Source: Deltaproteobacteria bacterium
Lineage (GTDB): Bacteria; Bdellovibrionota; UBA1018
Length of the DNA: 6,375 bases
Direction of reading: 5' to 3'
Assembly (NCBI GenBank): GCA_016194835.1
Contig: JACQAU010000042.1
Coordinates: 1 to 6,375, forward strand
Shown here: piece by piece, positions 1-5,060 of the stretch
Position numbering within the stretch: position 1 is the stretch's first letter
Layout: every line of letters begins with the position of its first letter
Position numbers and translations under genes: made by a program
The notes under the pieces: model-generated
What the model was told of the DNA's origin: nothing
What the model saw: only the letters and a program-made list of their open reading frames with translations
Databases searched by the model: none

Positions 1-236
1 CTGAAGTAATTCATCAAAAAATTAAAAAAGCTTATAGTCATGGAAAGCTTTATATGAGTGAGTTTTTAATTAACGCTGATACAAGGACGTGGGTTACAGA
101 AGGAATGGTGAATTTGGGTGTTTTACATGAAGCAAAAGTGGTAGCTTCAGACGGGAGTATAGTTTGGAGTGAGGATATGAATTTGTTATTTTACTATAGA
201 AATAGATTAATTGGATATGGGTTTGAAGGTGATTAG
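1..236 (+). CDS. C-terminal end of an unrecognised protein (5'-truncated by the window edge)
   Basis: The frame is open from base 3 (preceded by the last two bases of a cut codon) to a TAG at 234-236, giving about 77 residues. The in-frame ATG at 54 has no Shine-Dalgarno before it, and the coding-like frame continues upstream of it (start EVIHQKIKKAY), so this is most likely the tail of a longer protein. The visible part has a lysine-rich helical stretch followed by alternating hydrophobic/polar segments that look like beta strands (for example KVVASDGSIVW), ending in NRLIGYGFEGD. There is no membrane segment and no motif that I recognise, so no function is proposed. The gene is followed directly by the inverted-repeat element at 244-415, which could act as its transcript end. 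Confidence 0.6.
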   Translation, partial: EVIHQKIKKAYSHGKLYMSEFLINADTRTWVTEGMVNLGVLHEAKVVASDGSIVWSEDMNLLFYYRNRLIGYGFEGD

Positions 237-243
237 CGTTCTG

Positions 244-415
244 GAACATTAATTTTTTCATATACTATTTTAAATTATTTCATTCGCGATGGCACGGCAT
301 CGTGCCTCTGGGACCCTTTGTCGTCCCATCCATGGGACTCGGACATCCTGTCCTTCCCAAGGCCCTCTCTCATGAAATAATTTAAAATATTTTGTATATG
401 AAAAAATTAATGTTC
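244..415. repeat. Long inverted repeat enclosing a GC-rich multi-hairpin core (MITE-like or structured-RNA element)
   Basis: The left arm at 244-283 (40 nt, starting GAACATTAATTTTTTC) is the reverse complement of the right arm at 372-415 (44 nt), with no mismatches and one 4-nt T insertion (390-393). The arms are very AT-rich. The 88-nt core at 284-371 is about 60% GC and made of short palindromes: GGCACG/CGTGCC (291-296/301-306), GGGAC/GTCCC (310-314/323-327) competing with GTCCCAT/ATGGGAC (323-329/332-338), and GGACA/TGTCC (341-345/349-353). There is no coding frame of note. The layout resembles non-autonomous MITE- or REP-like intergenic elements, or a folded RNA. It also lies where a terminator for the upstream gene would be expected. 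A possible 5-bp direct repeat, TTAGC, flanks it at 233-237 and 423-427, which is weak support for insertion. Confidence 0.8.
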
Positions 416-446
416 TAGTGTGTTAGCACATAGAAATATTAATTTT

Positions 447-463
447 TAACATTATTATGAGGA
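447..463 (+). promoter_or_regulatory. Possible gpsA -10 box and Shine-Dalgarno
   Basis: GAGGA at 459-463 lies 11 nt before the ATG at 475. It is the only Shine-Dalgarno-like sequence near the gene start, and it favours 475 over the ATG at 457, which it overlaps. A weak promoter can be drawn as TTAGCA (423-428), 18-bp spacer, TAACAT (447-452). It would start transcription near 459, downstream of the 457 ATG, again favouring 475. The promoter part is speculative; the Shine-Dalgarno is plausible although its spacing is long. Confidence 0.35.
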
Positions 464-474
464 CAACAATTCAT

Positions 475-1506
475 ATGAGTGATGTTACGAAGGAATTTTG
501 GAAAAGATCACAGATTGCAGTTTTAGGTGGAGGCAATTGGGGCACAGTGTTGGCACAGCTTGTGTCTCAAAACTGTGAGTGTGTCAGATTTTGGGTTTCA
601 AAAGAGCAGAATGCCAGAACTATTAACTCAACGCGTGTGAACTCACAGTATCATCCGGAGTTAGTGTTGAATTCTAATATTCAAGCCTATTGTGAAATCA
701 CCAAAGTGTTTGAGTCTGGAGTGCATGCAGTAATTTGGGCCTTGCCTTCTTCGGTGACTCGGGATGTGGCAAAGACCTTGGCTCCTTTTTTTCATGGGAG
801 TGAAGTTTTATTGCATGCCACTAAGGGAGTAGAAGCGGGCAGTTTGAAGCGTATTTCGCAGATTTTACGTGAAGAAATTTCTTGTCCTAGAGTAGGTGTG
901 ATAAGCGGTCCAAACCTGGCTCCTGAAATTGCAAAAGGAGAGCCCGCTGCGACTGTAGTTGCTTCTTTTTTTGATGAAGTAATTACGGCAGGCCAAATGC
1001 TTTTAAGTACTGATAAATTTAGGGTTTATGGTGCAAAAGATATAGTAGGTGTGGAGTGGGCGGGAAGCTTAAAAAATATTTTAGCCATTGCCTCTGGGGC
1101 TTTGGATACTTTAAATCTTGGTTGGAATGCTAGGGCAATGCTTTTGGCTAGAGGTTTAGCAGAAATGGTGAGATTTGGTGTGCAAATGGGAGCTGAAAGC
1201 TCAACTTTTTTGGGTTTAGCTGGGATGGGTGATCTTTTAGCGACCAGTCAGAGTGTTTTGAGTAGGAATTATCGGGTGGGGCAGGGTTTGGCGCGAGGAA
1301 AGCCTTTAAACAACATATTAGAGGATTTAGGAAGTACAGCTGAGGGTGTGGTAACAGCTAAACATATTTGGGAGTTTGCTAATAGGCATGAAATTTATAT
1401 GCCTATTACAGAAGCCGTGTATCAACTATTGTATGAAAAGCGAGAAATGAAAGAAATACTACAAGAATTAATGAATAGACCTCCTATGTGGGAAAGTAAG
1501 TTTTAA
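475..1506 (+). CDS. gpsA: Glycerol-3-phosphate dehydrogenase [NAD(P)+]
   Basis: This cytoplasmic enzyme reduces dihydroxyacetone phosphate to sn-glycerol 3-phosphate, the backbone for phospholipid synthesis. The N-terminal Rossmann dinucleotide motif is GGGNWGT at residues 18-24. ATKGVE carries the conserved lysine (K117). EWAGSLKNILAIASG carries the second catalytic lysine (K200). The family's C-terminal signature follows as GLAGMGDLLATSQSVLSRNYRVG, then STAEGVVTA. The length of 343 aa is normal for GpsA (about 330-345). I chose ATG 475 because GAGGA lies upstream of it; an in-frame ATG at 457 adds six residues (MRTTIH) but has no ribosome site. The gene appears to be monocistronic, lies between the inverted-repeat element and the convergent brnTA module, and its last 4 nt overlap the brnA stop. 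The family assignment is very secure; the start is less so. Confidence 0.96.
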   Translation: MSDVTKEFWKRSQIAVLGGGNWGTVLAQLVSQNCECVRFWVSKEQNARTINSTRVNSQYHPELVLNSNIQAYCEITKVFESGVHAVIWALPSSVTRDVAKTLAPFFHGSEVLLHATKGVEAGSLKRISQILREEISCPRVGVISGPNLAPEIAKGEPAATVVASFFDEVITAGQMLLSTDKFRVYGAKDIVGVEWAGSLKNILAIASGALDTLNLGWNARAMLLARGLAEMVRFGVQMGAESSTFLGLAGMGDLLATSQSVLSRNYRVGQGLARGKPLNNILEDLGSTAEGVVTAKHIWEFANRHEIYMPITEAVYQLLYEKREMKEILQELMNRPPMWESKF

Positions 1507-1742
1507 ATATGAAGTGGCCCTGTGTTTTTCATCCAATTAGTTTTGGGTTTGAGACCTGTTTCCTTGCAATATCTCAAAAAAAGATTCATTAATGTTTGAT
1601 AAGGCATTCCTTCACCCTGACTCAATCCCTTAAAGTACTCAATCACATCTTGGTCGAAACGAATCGTTACAGCTTTCTTTAAAAATTTGGCATATGGATT
1701 TGGTTTCCACTTTAATTTTTTAAGATTGTAATTTTCTTTCAT
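1503..1742 (-). CDS. brnA: BrnA-type (CopG/ribbon-helix-helix) antitoxin
   Basis: A 79-aa basic protein with a ribbon-helix-helix DNA-binding fold. The beta strand is AVTIRFDQD (residues 24-32), followed by helix DVIEYFKGL and the second helix PYQTLMNLFLRYCKE (47-61), a pattern typical of antitoxins paired with BrnT. The family neutralises its partner toxin by direct binding and, using the RHH dimer, represses its own operon. Its ATG overlaps the TGA of brnT by 4 nt (ATGA), so translation is probably coupled. It also has its own strong Shine-Dalgarno (GAGGAGGG, 1746-1753), which could let antitoxin be made in excess. Its 3' end overlaps the convergent end of gpsA by 4 nt, leaving no room for a terminator between them. 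The pairing with brnT makes the call firm. Confidence 0.88.
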   Translation of the reverse strand: MKENYNLKKLKWKPNPYAKFLKKAVTIRFDQDVIEYFKGLSQGEGMPYQTLMNLFLRYCKETGLKPKTNWMKNTGPLHI

Positions 1743-2020
1743 AAACCCTCCTCATATTGTTTTTTCTCATTTCGTGTTACCTGTCTTGCACTAATAATTC
1801 GAACCACTTCGTCATTTGAGTAGAAACAATGAACCACAATCAATAACCTATGAAATGAACTATAACCAATTGCCAAAAATCTAGACTCTTTTTCTGAATG
1901 ATAGAGATCGCTGGCAACTTGAGTTAGTGGATCAAAAAATACCGTCTGAGCTTCTTCGAATGAAATTCCGTGCTTTCTAATATTCAACTTATTTTTGGCA
2001 GAATCACACTCAATATGCAC
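1739..2020 (-). CDS. brnT: BrnT-family ribonuclease toxin
   Basis: A 93-aa protein matching the BrnT family, which in Brucella is a RelE-fold ribonuclease that cleaves RNA and arrests growth. The N-terminus IECDSAKNKLNIRKHGISFEEA (in two parts: strand, then RKHGISFEEA at residues 15-24) and the C-terminal block RIISARQVTRNEKKQYEEG (74-92) are the family signatures. The start is GTG at 2018-2020. No ATG, GTG or TTG occurs in frame upstream before a stop, and the N-terminus fits the family. There is no Shine-Dalgarno; a promoter -10 box ends 7 nt before the GTG, suggesting a leaderless mRNA. As in the classical module, toxin precedes antitoxin, with a 4-nt overlap. The reading frame is intact, so the module is probably functional. 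Confidence 0.9.
   Translation of the reverse strand: MHIECDSAKNKLNIRKHGISFEEAQTVFFDPLTQVASDLYHSEKESRFLAIGYSSFHRLLIVVHCFYSNDEVVRIISARQVTRNEKKQYEEGL
1746..1753 (-). promoter_or_regulatory. Strong Shine-Dalgarno of brnA
   Basis: On the minus strand GAGGAGGG lies three bases (TTT) before the brnA ATG, inside the last codons of brnT. It is one of the two clearest ribosome sites in the window, the other being at 6343-6348. It contrasts with brnT, which has no Shine-Dalgarno. Confidence 0.75.
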
Positions 2021-2027
2021 AGTTTTT

Positions 2028-2055
2028 ATTGTACATACTTTATACTTACAGTCAA
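2028..2055 (-). promoter_or_regulatory. brnTA promoter
   Basis: On the minus strand TTGACT (2050-2055) and TACAAT (2028-2033) are separated by 16 bp, close to the sigma-70 consensus. The -10 ends only 7 nt before the brnT GTG, placing the predicted +1 at about 2020-2021. The spacer carries the direct repeats listed separately. Confidence 0.65.
2035..2047 (-). promoter_or_regulatory. Candidate BrnA operator: tandem AAGTAT repeats in the promoter spacer
   Basis: Two AAGTAT hexamers (minus strand, 2042-2047 and 2035-2040) with a 7-bp period fill the spacer between the -35 and -10 boxes. Ribbon-helix-helix antitoxins commonly bind short direct or inverted repeats over their own promoter, so this is the likely autoregulatory site. 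That role is inferred from position and family. Confidence 0.45.
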
Positions 2056-2162
2056 GACAAAGAAACTATTTACTCAAACTTAACCTATTGGTTTACACTA
2101 TTAGTGGCAAGTTTTTTTAATGTAACTATTTGAAATTATTATATAAACCGATGTCCCTTTGG

Positions 2163-2711
2163 TTAATTGGGATATTTTAGATAATAAATATCAGGTAGGT
2201 TTCGGCAGCGTTCTTCTAGGTCAAGGCCATAGCCCACAAGAAATTGGTCATCTATTACACGGCCTGTGTATTTTACCGGGACTTCTACGACGCGTTTTGA
2301 AGTCTTGTCCAGCAGAGTTGCTATTTCAATAGAAGCTGGGTTTGCATTTTTTATTCTTTCATAGAGAAATTTTAGCGTGCGACCACTGTCAATGATTTCT
2401 TCGACAATTAAAACATGCTTGCCACGAATATCGGTCTGAATGTCTTTGATTATAGTGACTGTTCCGCTAGAAGTAAGTGCCTTGCCGTAACTTGAGAGTC
2501 TTACAAACTCAACTTCTGTATTAAGCTTAAGATGCCTGATAAAATCTGAAATAAAGACAAAGGCACCCTTCAGGACAGTGACTAAAATCAGAGATTTGCC
2601 CTCGTAGTCTCTATTGATTTGATTAGCCAAGGATTGAACAATGGCATCAATCTCATGTCTATTTAAATACTTTGTAAAATTCTTTTCATCAAGCTGGCTA
2701 ATAGTTCCCAT
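2163..2711 (-). CDS. hpt: Hypoxanthine(-guanine) phosphoribosyltransferase
   Basis: A cytoplasmic purine-salvage enzyme that transfers ribose-5-phosphate from PRPP to hypoxanthine or guanine, giving IMP or GMP. Visible landmarks are the pyrophosphate-binding LKG (residues 48-50), the mobile-loop SSYG (73-76), the PRPP-binding motif VLIVEEIIDSGRT (100-112), the purine-site lysine in LLDKTSKR (K136), and DDQFLVGYGLD near the C-terminus. Its 182 aa match the bacterial type I enzyme. The PRPP motif has EE where most homologues have ED, a conservative change. The ATG at 2709-2711 is the only sensible start, but no clear Shine-Dalgarno precedes it. It lies 36 nt downstream of the flippase gene on the same strand, probably at the end of that operon. 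Xanthine preference cannot be excluded from sequence alone. Confidence 0.94.
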   Translation of the reverse strand: MGTISQLDEKNFTKYLNRHEIDAIVQSLANQINRDYEGKSLILVTVLKGAFVFISDFIRHLKLNTEVEFVRLSSYGKALTSSGTVTIIKDIQTDIRGKHVLIVEEIIDSGRTLKFLYERIKNANPASIEIATLLDKTSKRVVEVPVKYTGRVIDDQFLVGYGLDLEERCRNLPDIYYLKYPN

Positions 2712-2747
2712 CTTATAAATCAGTTAAAACACATTAGAGCCGGTTTT

Positions 2748-4034
2748 TCAATTGGATTCAATACGGCGTATTCTTAATAGGTTAACACAAAAAATGAGTG
2801 CTACTGGTACGTTAGCTATAGCTACCCATTTTAACCCCCCAAAATAAGCAGCAGAAGAATAAACGACCAATGACGCAACCCCCCATGGCAGATAAATTTT
2901 GATAAAAACCTTATAAACATTATCTCTAACCATTAGCCACGATGAAAATAGAAAACATGAGCTAAACAAAACTGCTCCTCCTAAAATCCATTTTATCCAA
3001 TTGAACATAAGGCTTTGTTCTTCACCTGACCACCTGCCGTGTGAGAAAATTTTGATAATAAACGGTGCAAGTATTAAGAAGAGAAAAAATTGTAAAATAT
3101 TTGTCATTATTAGCCATACCGTTCCGCGAGATAATATTTTTTTTTCTTGTTCTAAAGCTTCTTTTGATCTTCTACCAATCCAAACTAAAAAAGTATTTGA
3201 AAGTGTCATAGGAATCATATAAGAAAAATTTGCAAGCTTAAGGATAGCTGCATATAAACCAACAGTTCTAATGGGAAATCCAAAAATGCCTAAAACAAAC
3301 AAATCCATTGTTTGTACCCAGTTTTGTATTATGCCTGAAAGGTGTTGCCAGAAGGAAAATTCTTTGATGATCTTAAAAACAACTTGAAATTTTTGTGAAA
3401 ATGTTTGCTGAGAGTCTAAACGGTATTGTTCAAGGGCCCGATAGGTCATGTATTTTGCAATCAAGGCTGTTGTTAGACCAGAAAAAATACAGATAAGTGT
3501 TAATAATGGGATTTGTGAGGGCCAGTACTTGACATAAAATAATGTTCCTAATAATAAAGTCAATTTTTGATAAATGGCTAAAAAATTAATCTTCTTAAGC
3601 TGTAGGTCCAGTCTTAAAAACTCCCTGTCTGCGCCATAAATTTGCGGTAATATAGGCAAAAAAAGTGCCCATAGGAATATACAAAACCGATTAAAAAAAG
3701 TTTCGTCTTTTTTAAACACTATAGTTAAGCAAATTGCAATCAGGATAGAGAATATAATTTTTAGCCAACCAAAGGTTCTGAGTGCATTTATTTTAGTAAT
3801 TAGAGTAAATGAACCCTGAGTTTTCCAAAGGGTGTAGTCTTTATATAAAACAATTTCTGGCGCGACATAGAACAACAAGAAAGGTGCAATTATGGCTTGA
3901 GCTATGGCAAGTTTTGAAAAAACTTCTATAGGCAATGCCCAAAGTAAAATTAAGGCCGCTAAAGCATCACCGCATCTGGTTAGGACGTGCTCTAGAGCAT
4001 TTAAAGAACCATGCTTCATCCGTGATGTTTGCAT
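2748..4034 (-). CDS. Polytopic membrane protein, MATE/Wzx-like polysaccharide (lipid-linked oligosaccharide) flippase
   Basis: A 428-aa inner-membrane protein with about 12 hydrophobic segments (for example residues 23-36, 93-107, 117-132, 174-195, 306-328, 346-369, 383-420). The centre MDLFVLGIFGFPIRTVGLYA followed by AILKLANF matches the repeat seen at the start of the second half of Wzx/polysaccharide-biosynthesis flippases of the MOP superfamily, which move undecaprenyl-linked sugars across the inner membrane. The frame is open up to an ATG at 4112, but that would overlap tatA by 74 nt and add a basic 26-residue stretch. I prefer ATG 4032-4034, which lies 4 nt after the tatA stop; its ribosome site is weak. 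There are no glycosyltransferases beside it, so the substrate is unknown. It is probably cotranscribed with tatA and hpt. Confidence 0.75.
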   Translation of the reverse strand: MQTSRMKHGSLNALEHVLTRCGDALAALILLWALPIEVFSKLAIAQAIIAPFLLFYVAPEIVLYKDYTLWKTQGSFTLITKINALRTFGWLKIIFSILIAICLTIVFKKDETFFNRFCIFLWALFLPILPQIYGADREFLRLDLQLKKINFLAIYQKLTLLLGTLFYVKYWPSQIPLLTLICIFSGLTTALIAKYMTYRALEQYRLDSQQTFSQKFQVVFKIIKEFSFWQHLSGIIQNWVQTMDLFVLGIFGFPIRTVGLYAAILKLANFSYMIPMTLSNTFLVWIGRRSKEALEQEKKILSRGTVWLIMTNILQFFLFLILAPFIIKIFSHGRWSGEEQSLMFNWIKWILGGAVLFSSCFLFSSWLMVRDNVYKVFIKIYLPWGVASLVVYSSAAYFGGLKWVAIANVPVALIFCVNLLRIRRIESN

Positions 4035-4038
4035 TAGT

Positions 4039-4272
4039 TTATTTTTTCTCAGCAGTCGTGGTATCAGGAGAAACCCCAGTTTGTAGAGTTTCTTTGGGCT
4101 TTTGATCTTCACCTAATCTTTTAAACTGAGCTTCTTCAACACCTGAAATTGCATCCTTGAAATTTTTAATAGCTTTGCCTAAAGTGTTACCTAACTCTGG
4201 TAATCTTTTTGGACCAAAAATAAGGAGCACTATGCCTAAAATTAAAAGATGTTCGCCTGAAATACCAAACAT
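4039..4272 (-). CDS. tatA: Sec-independent (twin-arginine) translocase subunit TatA
   Basis: A 77-aa subunit that oligomerises to let TatC-bound folded proteins cross the inner membrane. It has the classic plan: short N-terminus MFGISGEHLL with a polar residue (E8) near the start of the transmembrane helix, a helix at about 7-20 (LLILGIVLLIFG), the hinge FGPKRLPELG (19-28), an amphipathic helix NTLGKAIKNFKDAI (29-42) and a charged, disordered tail. TatB is less likely because the protein is short and has the FGP-LPELG hinge. The frame extends 32 codons upstream to an ATG at 4368, but that part has no family resemblance, so ATG 4270-4272 is the start. No Shine-Dalgarno is present; a consensus-like promoter directly abuts the ATG. 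The flippase gene follows 4 nt downstream. No tatC lies in the window. Confidence 0.93.
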   Translation of the reverse strand: MFGISGEHLLILGIVLLIFGPKRLPELGNTLGKAIKNFKDAISGVEEAQFKRLGEDQKPKETLQTGVSPDTTTAEKK

Positions 4273-4278
4273 GCTGTA

Positions 4279-4307
4279 TATATATAAATGTCTAGAAATT
4301 TTGTCAA
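4279..4307 (-). promoter_or_regulatory. tatA operon promoter
   Basis: On the minus strand a perfect TTGACA (4302-4307) is followed after 17 bp by TATATA (4279-4284), within a TATATATA run. Six bases (TACAGC) then lead to the tatA ATG. With standard geometry (+1 seven bases after the -10) the transcript would start on the A of the ATG, that is, leaderless. It likely drives tatA, the flippase and hpt. Confidence 0.7.
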
Positions 4308-4387
4308 TTTCTTTATTATGGTCATTTACTATTAATTTTACTTGTTTTTCTGACGAAACTCGCTCCAAGGGAAAGACGGAATATCAG

Positions 4388-4975
4388 ATGGTTACTGGCG
4401 ATGATTCAGAAGAAGATCGCTCACAGTGGGACAAAAAGTATAAAACAAAGACATACATTTTTGGTAAGGAACCAGCTTTATTTTTAAAGGAGCATGTCCA
4501 CTTGCTTCCTGTTGGCAAGGCATTGGATATTGCAATGGGTGAGGGCAGGAATGCCATTTATTTGGCCAAGAAGGGTTTTATTGTAGAGGGTGTAGATATT
4601 TCTGAGGTGGCACTGCAAAAAGCCAAAATGCTTGCTCGCGATAATAATGTCACAAGCAAACTTTTGGTTATTAATGCTGATCTAAATACTTATACAATCA
4701 AATCAGATTATTATGAGGTGATAATTGATTTTTACTATCTTCAGCGTTCGCTATTCCCACAGATAAAAAAGGGGCTTAAAAAAGGCGGAATTGTAGTTTT
4801 TGAAACTTATACAGAAGAACAGCTTAAAAACAAAGAAGGACAGCGTATACCTAAGGATTATTTATTAAAAATAGGAGAGCTGAGGGAAGCTTTTAAGGAT
4901 TTTGAGATTTTAGTTTATCGTGAAACAAATAATGGAAAAGAAGCAATAGCTAGTTTAGTAGCGCGTAAGCGGTAG
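4388..4975 (+). CDS. Class I SAM-dependent methyltransferase (TehB/UbiE-like fold), substrate unknown
   Basis: A 195-aa cytoplasmic Rossmann-fold methyltransferase. Motif I is ALDIAMGEGRNAIYLA (residues 45-60), which binds SAM. The acidic residue after strand 2 is in GVDIS (D70), and NADL (96-99) is the adenine-contacting motif. Strand 5 corresponds to KKGGIVVFETY (131-141). The N-terminal SQWDKKY...FGKEPALFL stretch is typical of small TehB-like or 'methyltransferase domain 25/11' proteins that act on small molecules such as tellurite or thiopurines, but the acceptor cannot be read from the sequence. The frame is open from an ATG at 4157, but its first 77 codons run antisense to tatA and look non-native. 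ATG 4388 has AAGGGA and CGGA (4367-4380) just upstream. It is divergent from tatA and convergent with the NodB-like gene. Confidence 0.85.
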   Translation: MVTGDDSEEDRSQWDKKYKTKTYIFGKEPALFLKEHVHLLPVGKALDIAMGEGRNAIYLAKKGFIVEGVDISEVALQKAKMLARDNNVTSKLLVINADLNTYTIKSDYYEVIIDFYYLQRSLFPQIKKGLKKGGIVVFETYTEEQLKNKEGQRIPKDYLLKIGELREAFKDFEILVYRETNNGKEAIASLVARKR

Positions 4976-4999
4976 ATCTCTGCATGACTCAGATTATAG

Positions 5000-5045
5000 C
5001 CCTCCTGTCTAAAATATAAGGGGGGGTTCGAGTTAGATAGGAGAG
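5000..5045. terminator. Imperfect inverted repeat between convergent genes, possible bidirectional terminator
   Basis: CCCTCCTGTCTAA (5000-5012) pairs with TTAGATAGGAGAG (5033-5045): 11 of 13 positions are Watson-Crick, plus one G-T wobble. The 20-nt loop contains a run of seven G. It sits in the 85-nt gap between the stops of the convergent methyltransferase (4975) and NodB-like (5061) genes, where a shared terminator is expected. There is no strong T tract on either side (only GTTATTT on the + side), so the terminator function is uncertain although the repeat itself is real. Confidence 0.4.
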
Positions 5046-5060
5046 GTTATTTAAGATGGT

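Noticed and set aside
2096..2118. CACTA-T-TAGTG followed by GGCAAG and seven T as a + strand terminator
   Set aside because: The palindrome leaves a one-base loop (three real pairs at best), and no + strand gene ends nearby. The T run may be chance in AT-rich DNA.
2136..2158. AACC/GGTT hairpin just after the hpt stop as its terminator
   Set aside because: Only four base pairs and no T tract on the minus strand.
3001..3222. 73-codon + strand open frame inside the flippase gene
   Set aside because: It is antisense to a clear membrane-protein gene, with no ribosome site or recognisable domain.
3904..4086. 60-codon + strand open frame over the flippase/tatA junction
   Set aside because: It is a shadow of the two minus-strand genes.
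4035..4112. 26-residue N-terminal extension of the flippase
   Set aside because: It lies wholly inside the 3' end of tatA in another frame; the start at 4034, 4 nt after the tatA stop, is the normal operon arrangement.
4301..4332. + strand promoter for the methyltransferase (TTGTCA with TACTAT)
   Set aside because: The spacing is 20 bp and the boxes are poor; the TTGTCA overlaps the reverse complement of the tatA -35 box, which explains it.
4273..4368. 32-residue N-terminal extension of TatA
   Set aside because: TatA proteins begin a few residues before the membrane helix, as MFGISGEHLL does; the extension covers the promoter.
4157..4387. N-terminal 77-codon extension of the methyltransferase
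   Set aside because: It runs antisense through the tatA coding region and the tatA promoter, has no family similarity, and ATG 4388 has purine-rich ribosome-site candidates.
4991..5045. Possible tRNA or tRNA fragment around GGTTCGAGT
   Set aside because: The T-loop-like sequence has no complementary 5-bp stem (GGGGG versus TAGAT), and no acceptor, D-arm or anticodon stem can be drawn.
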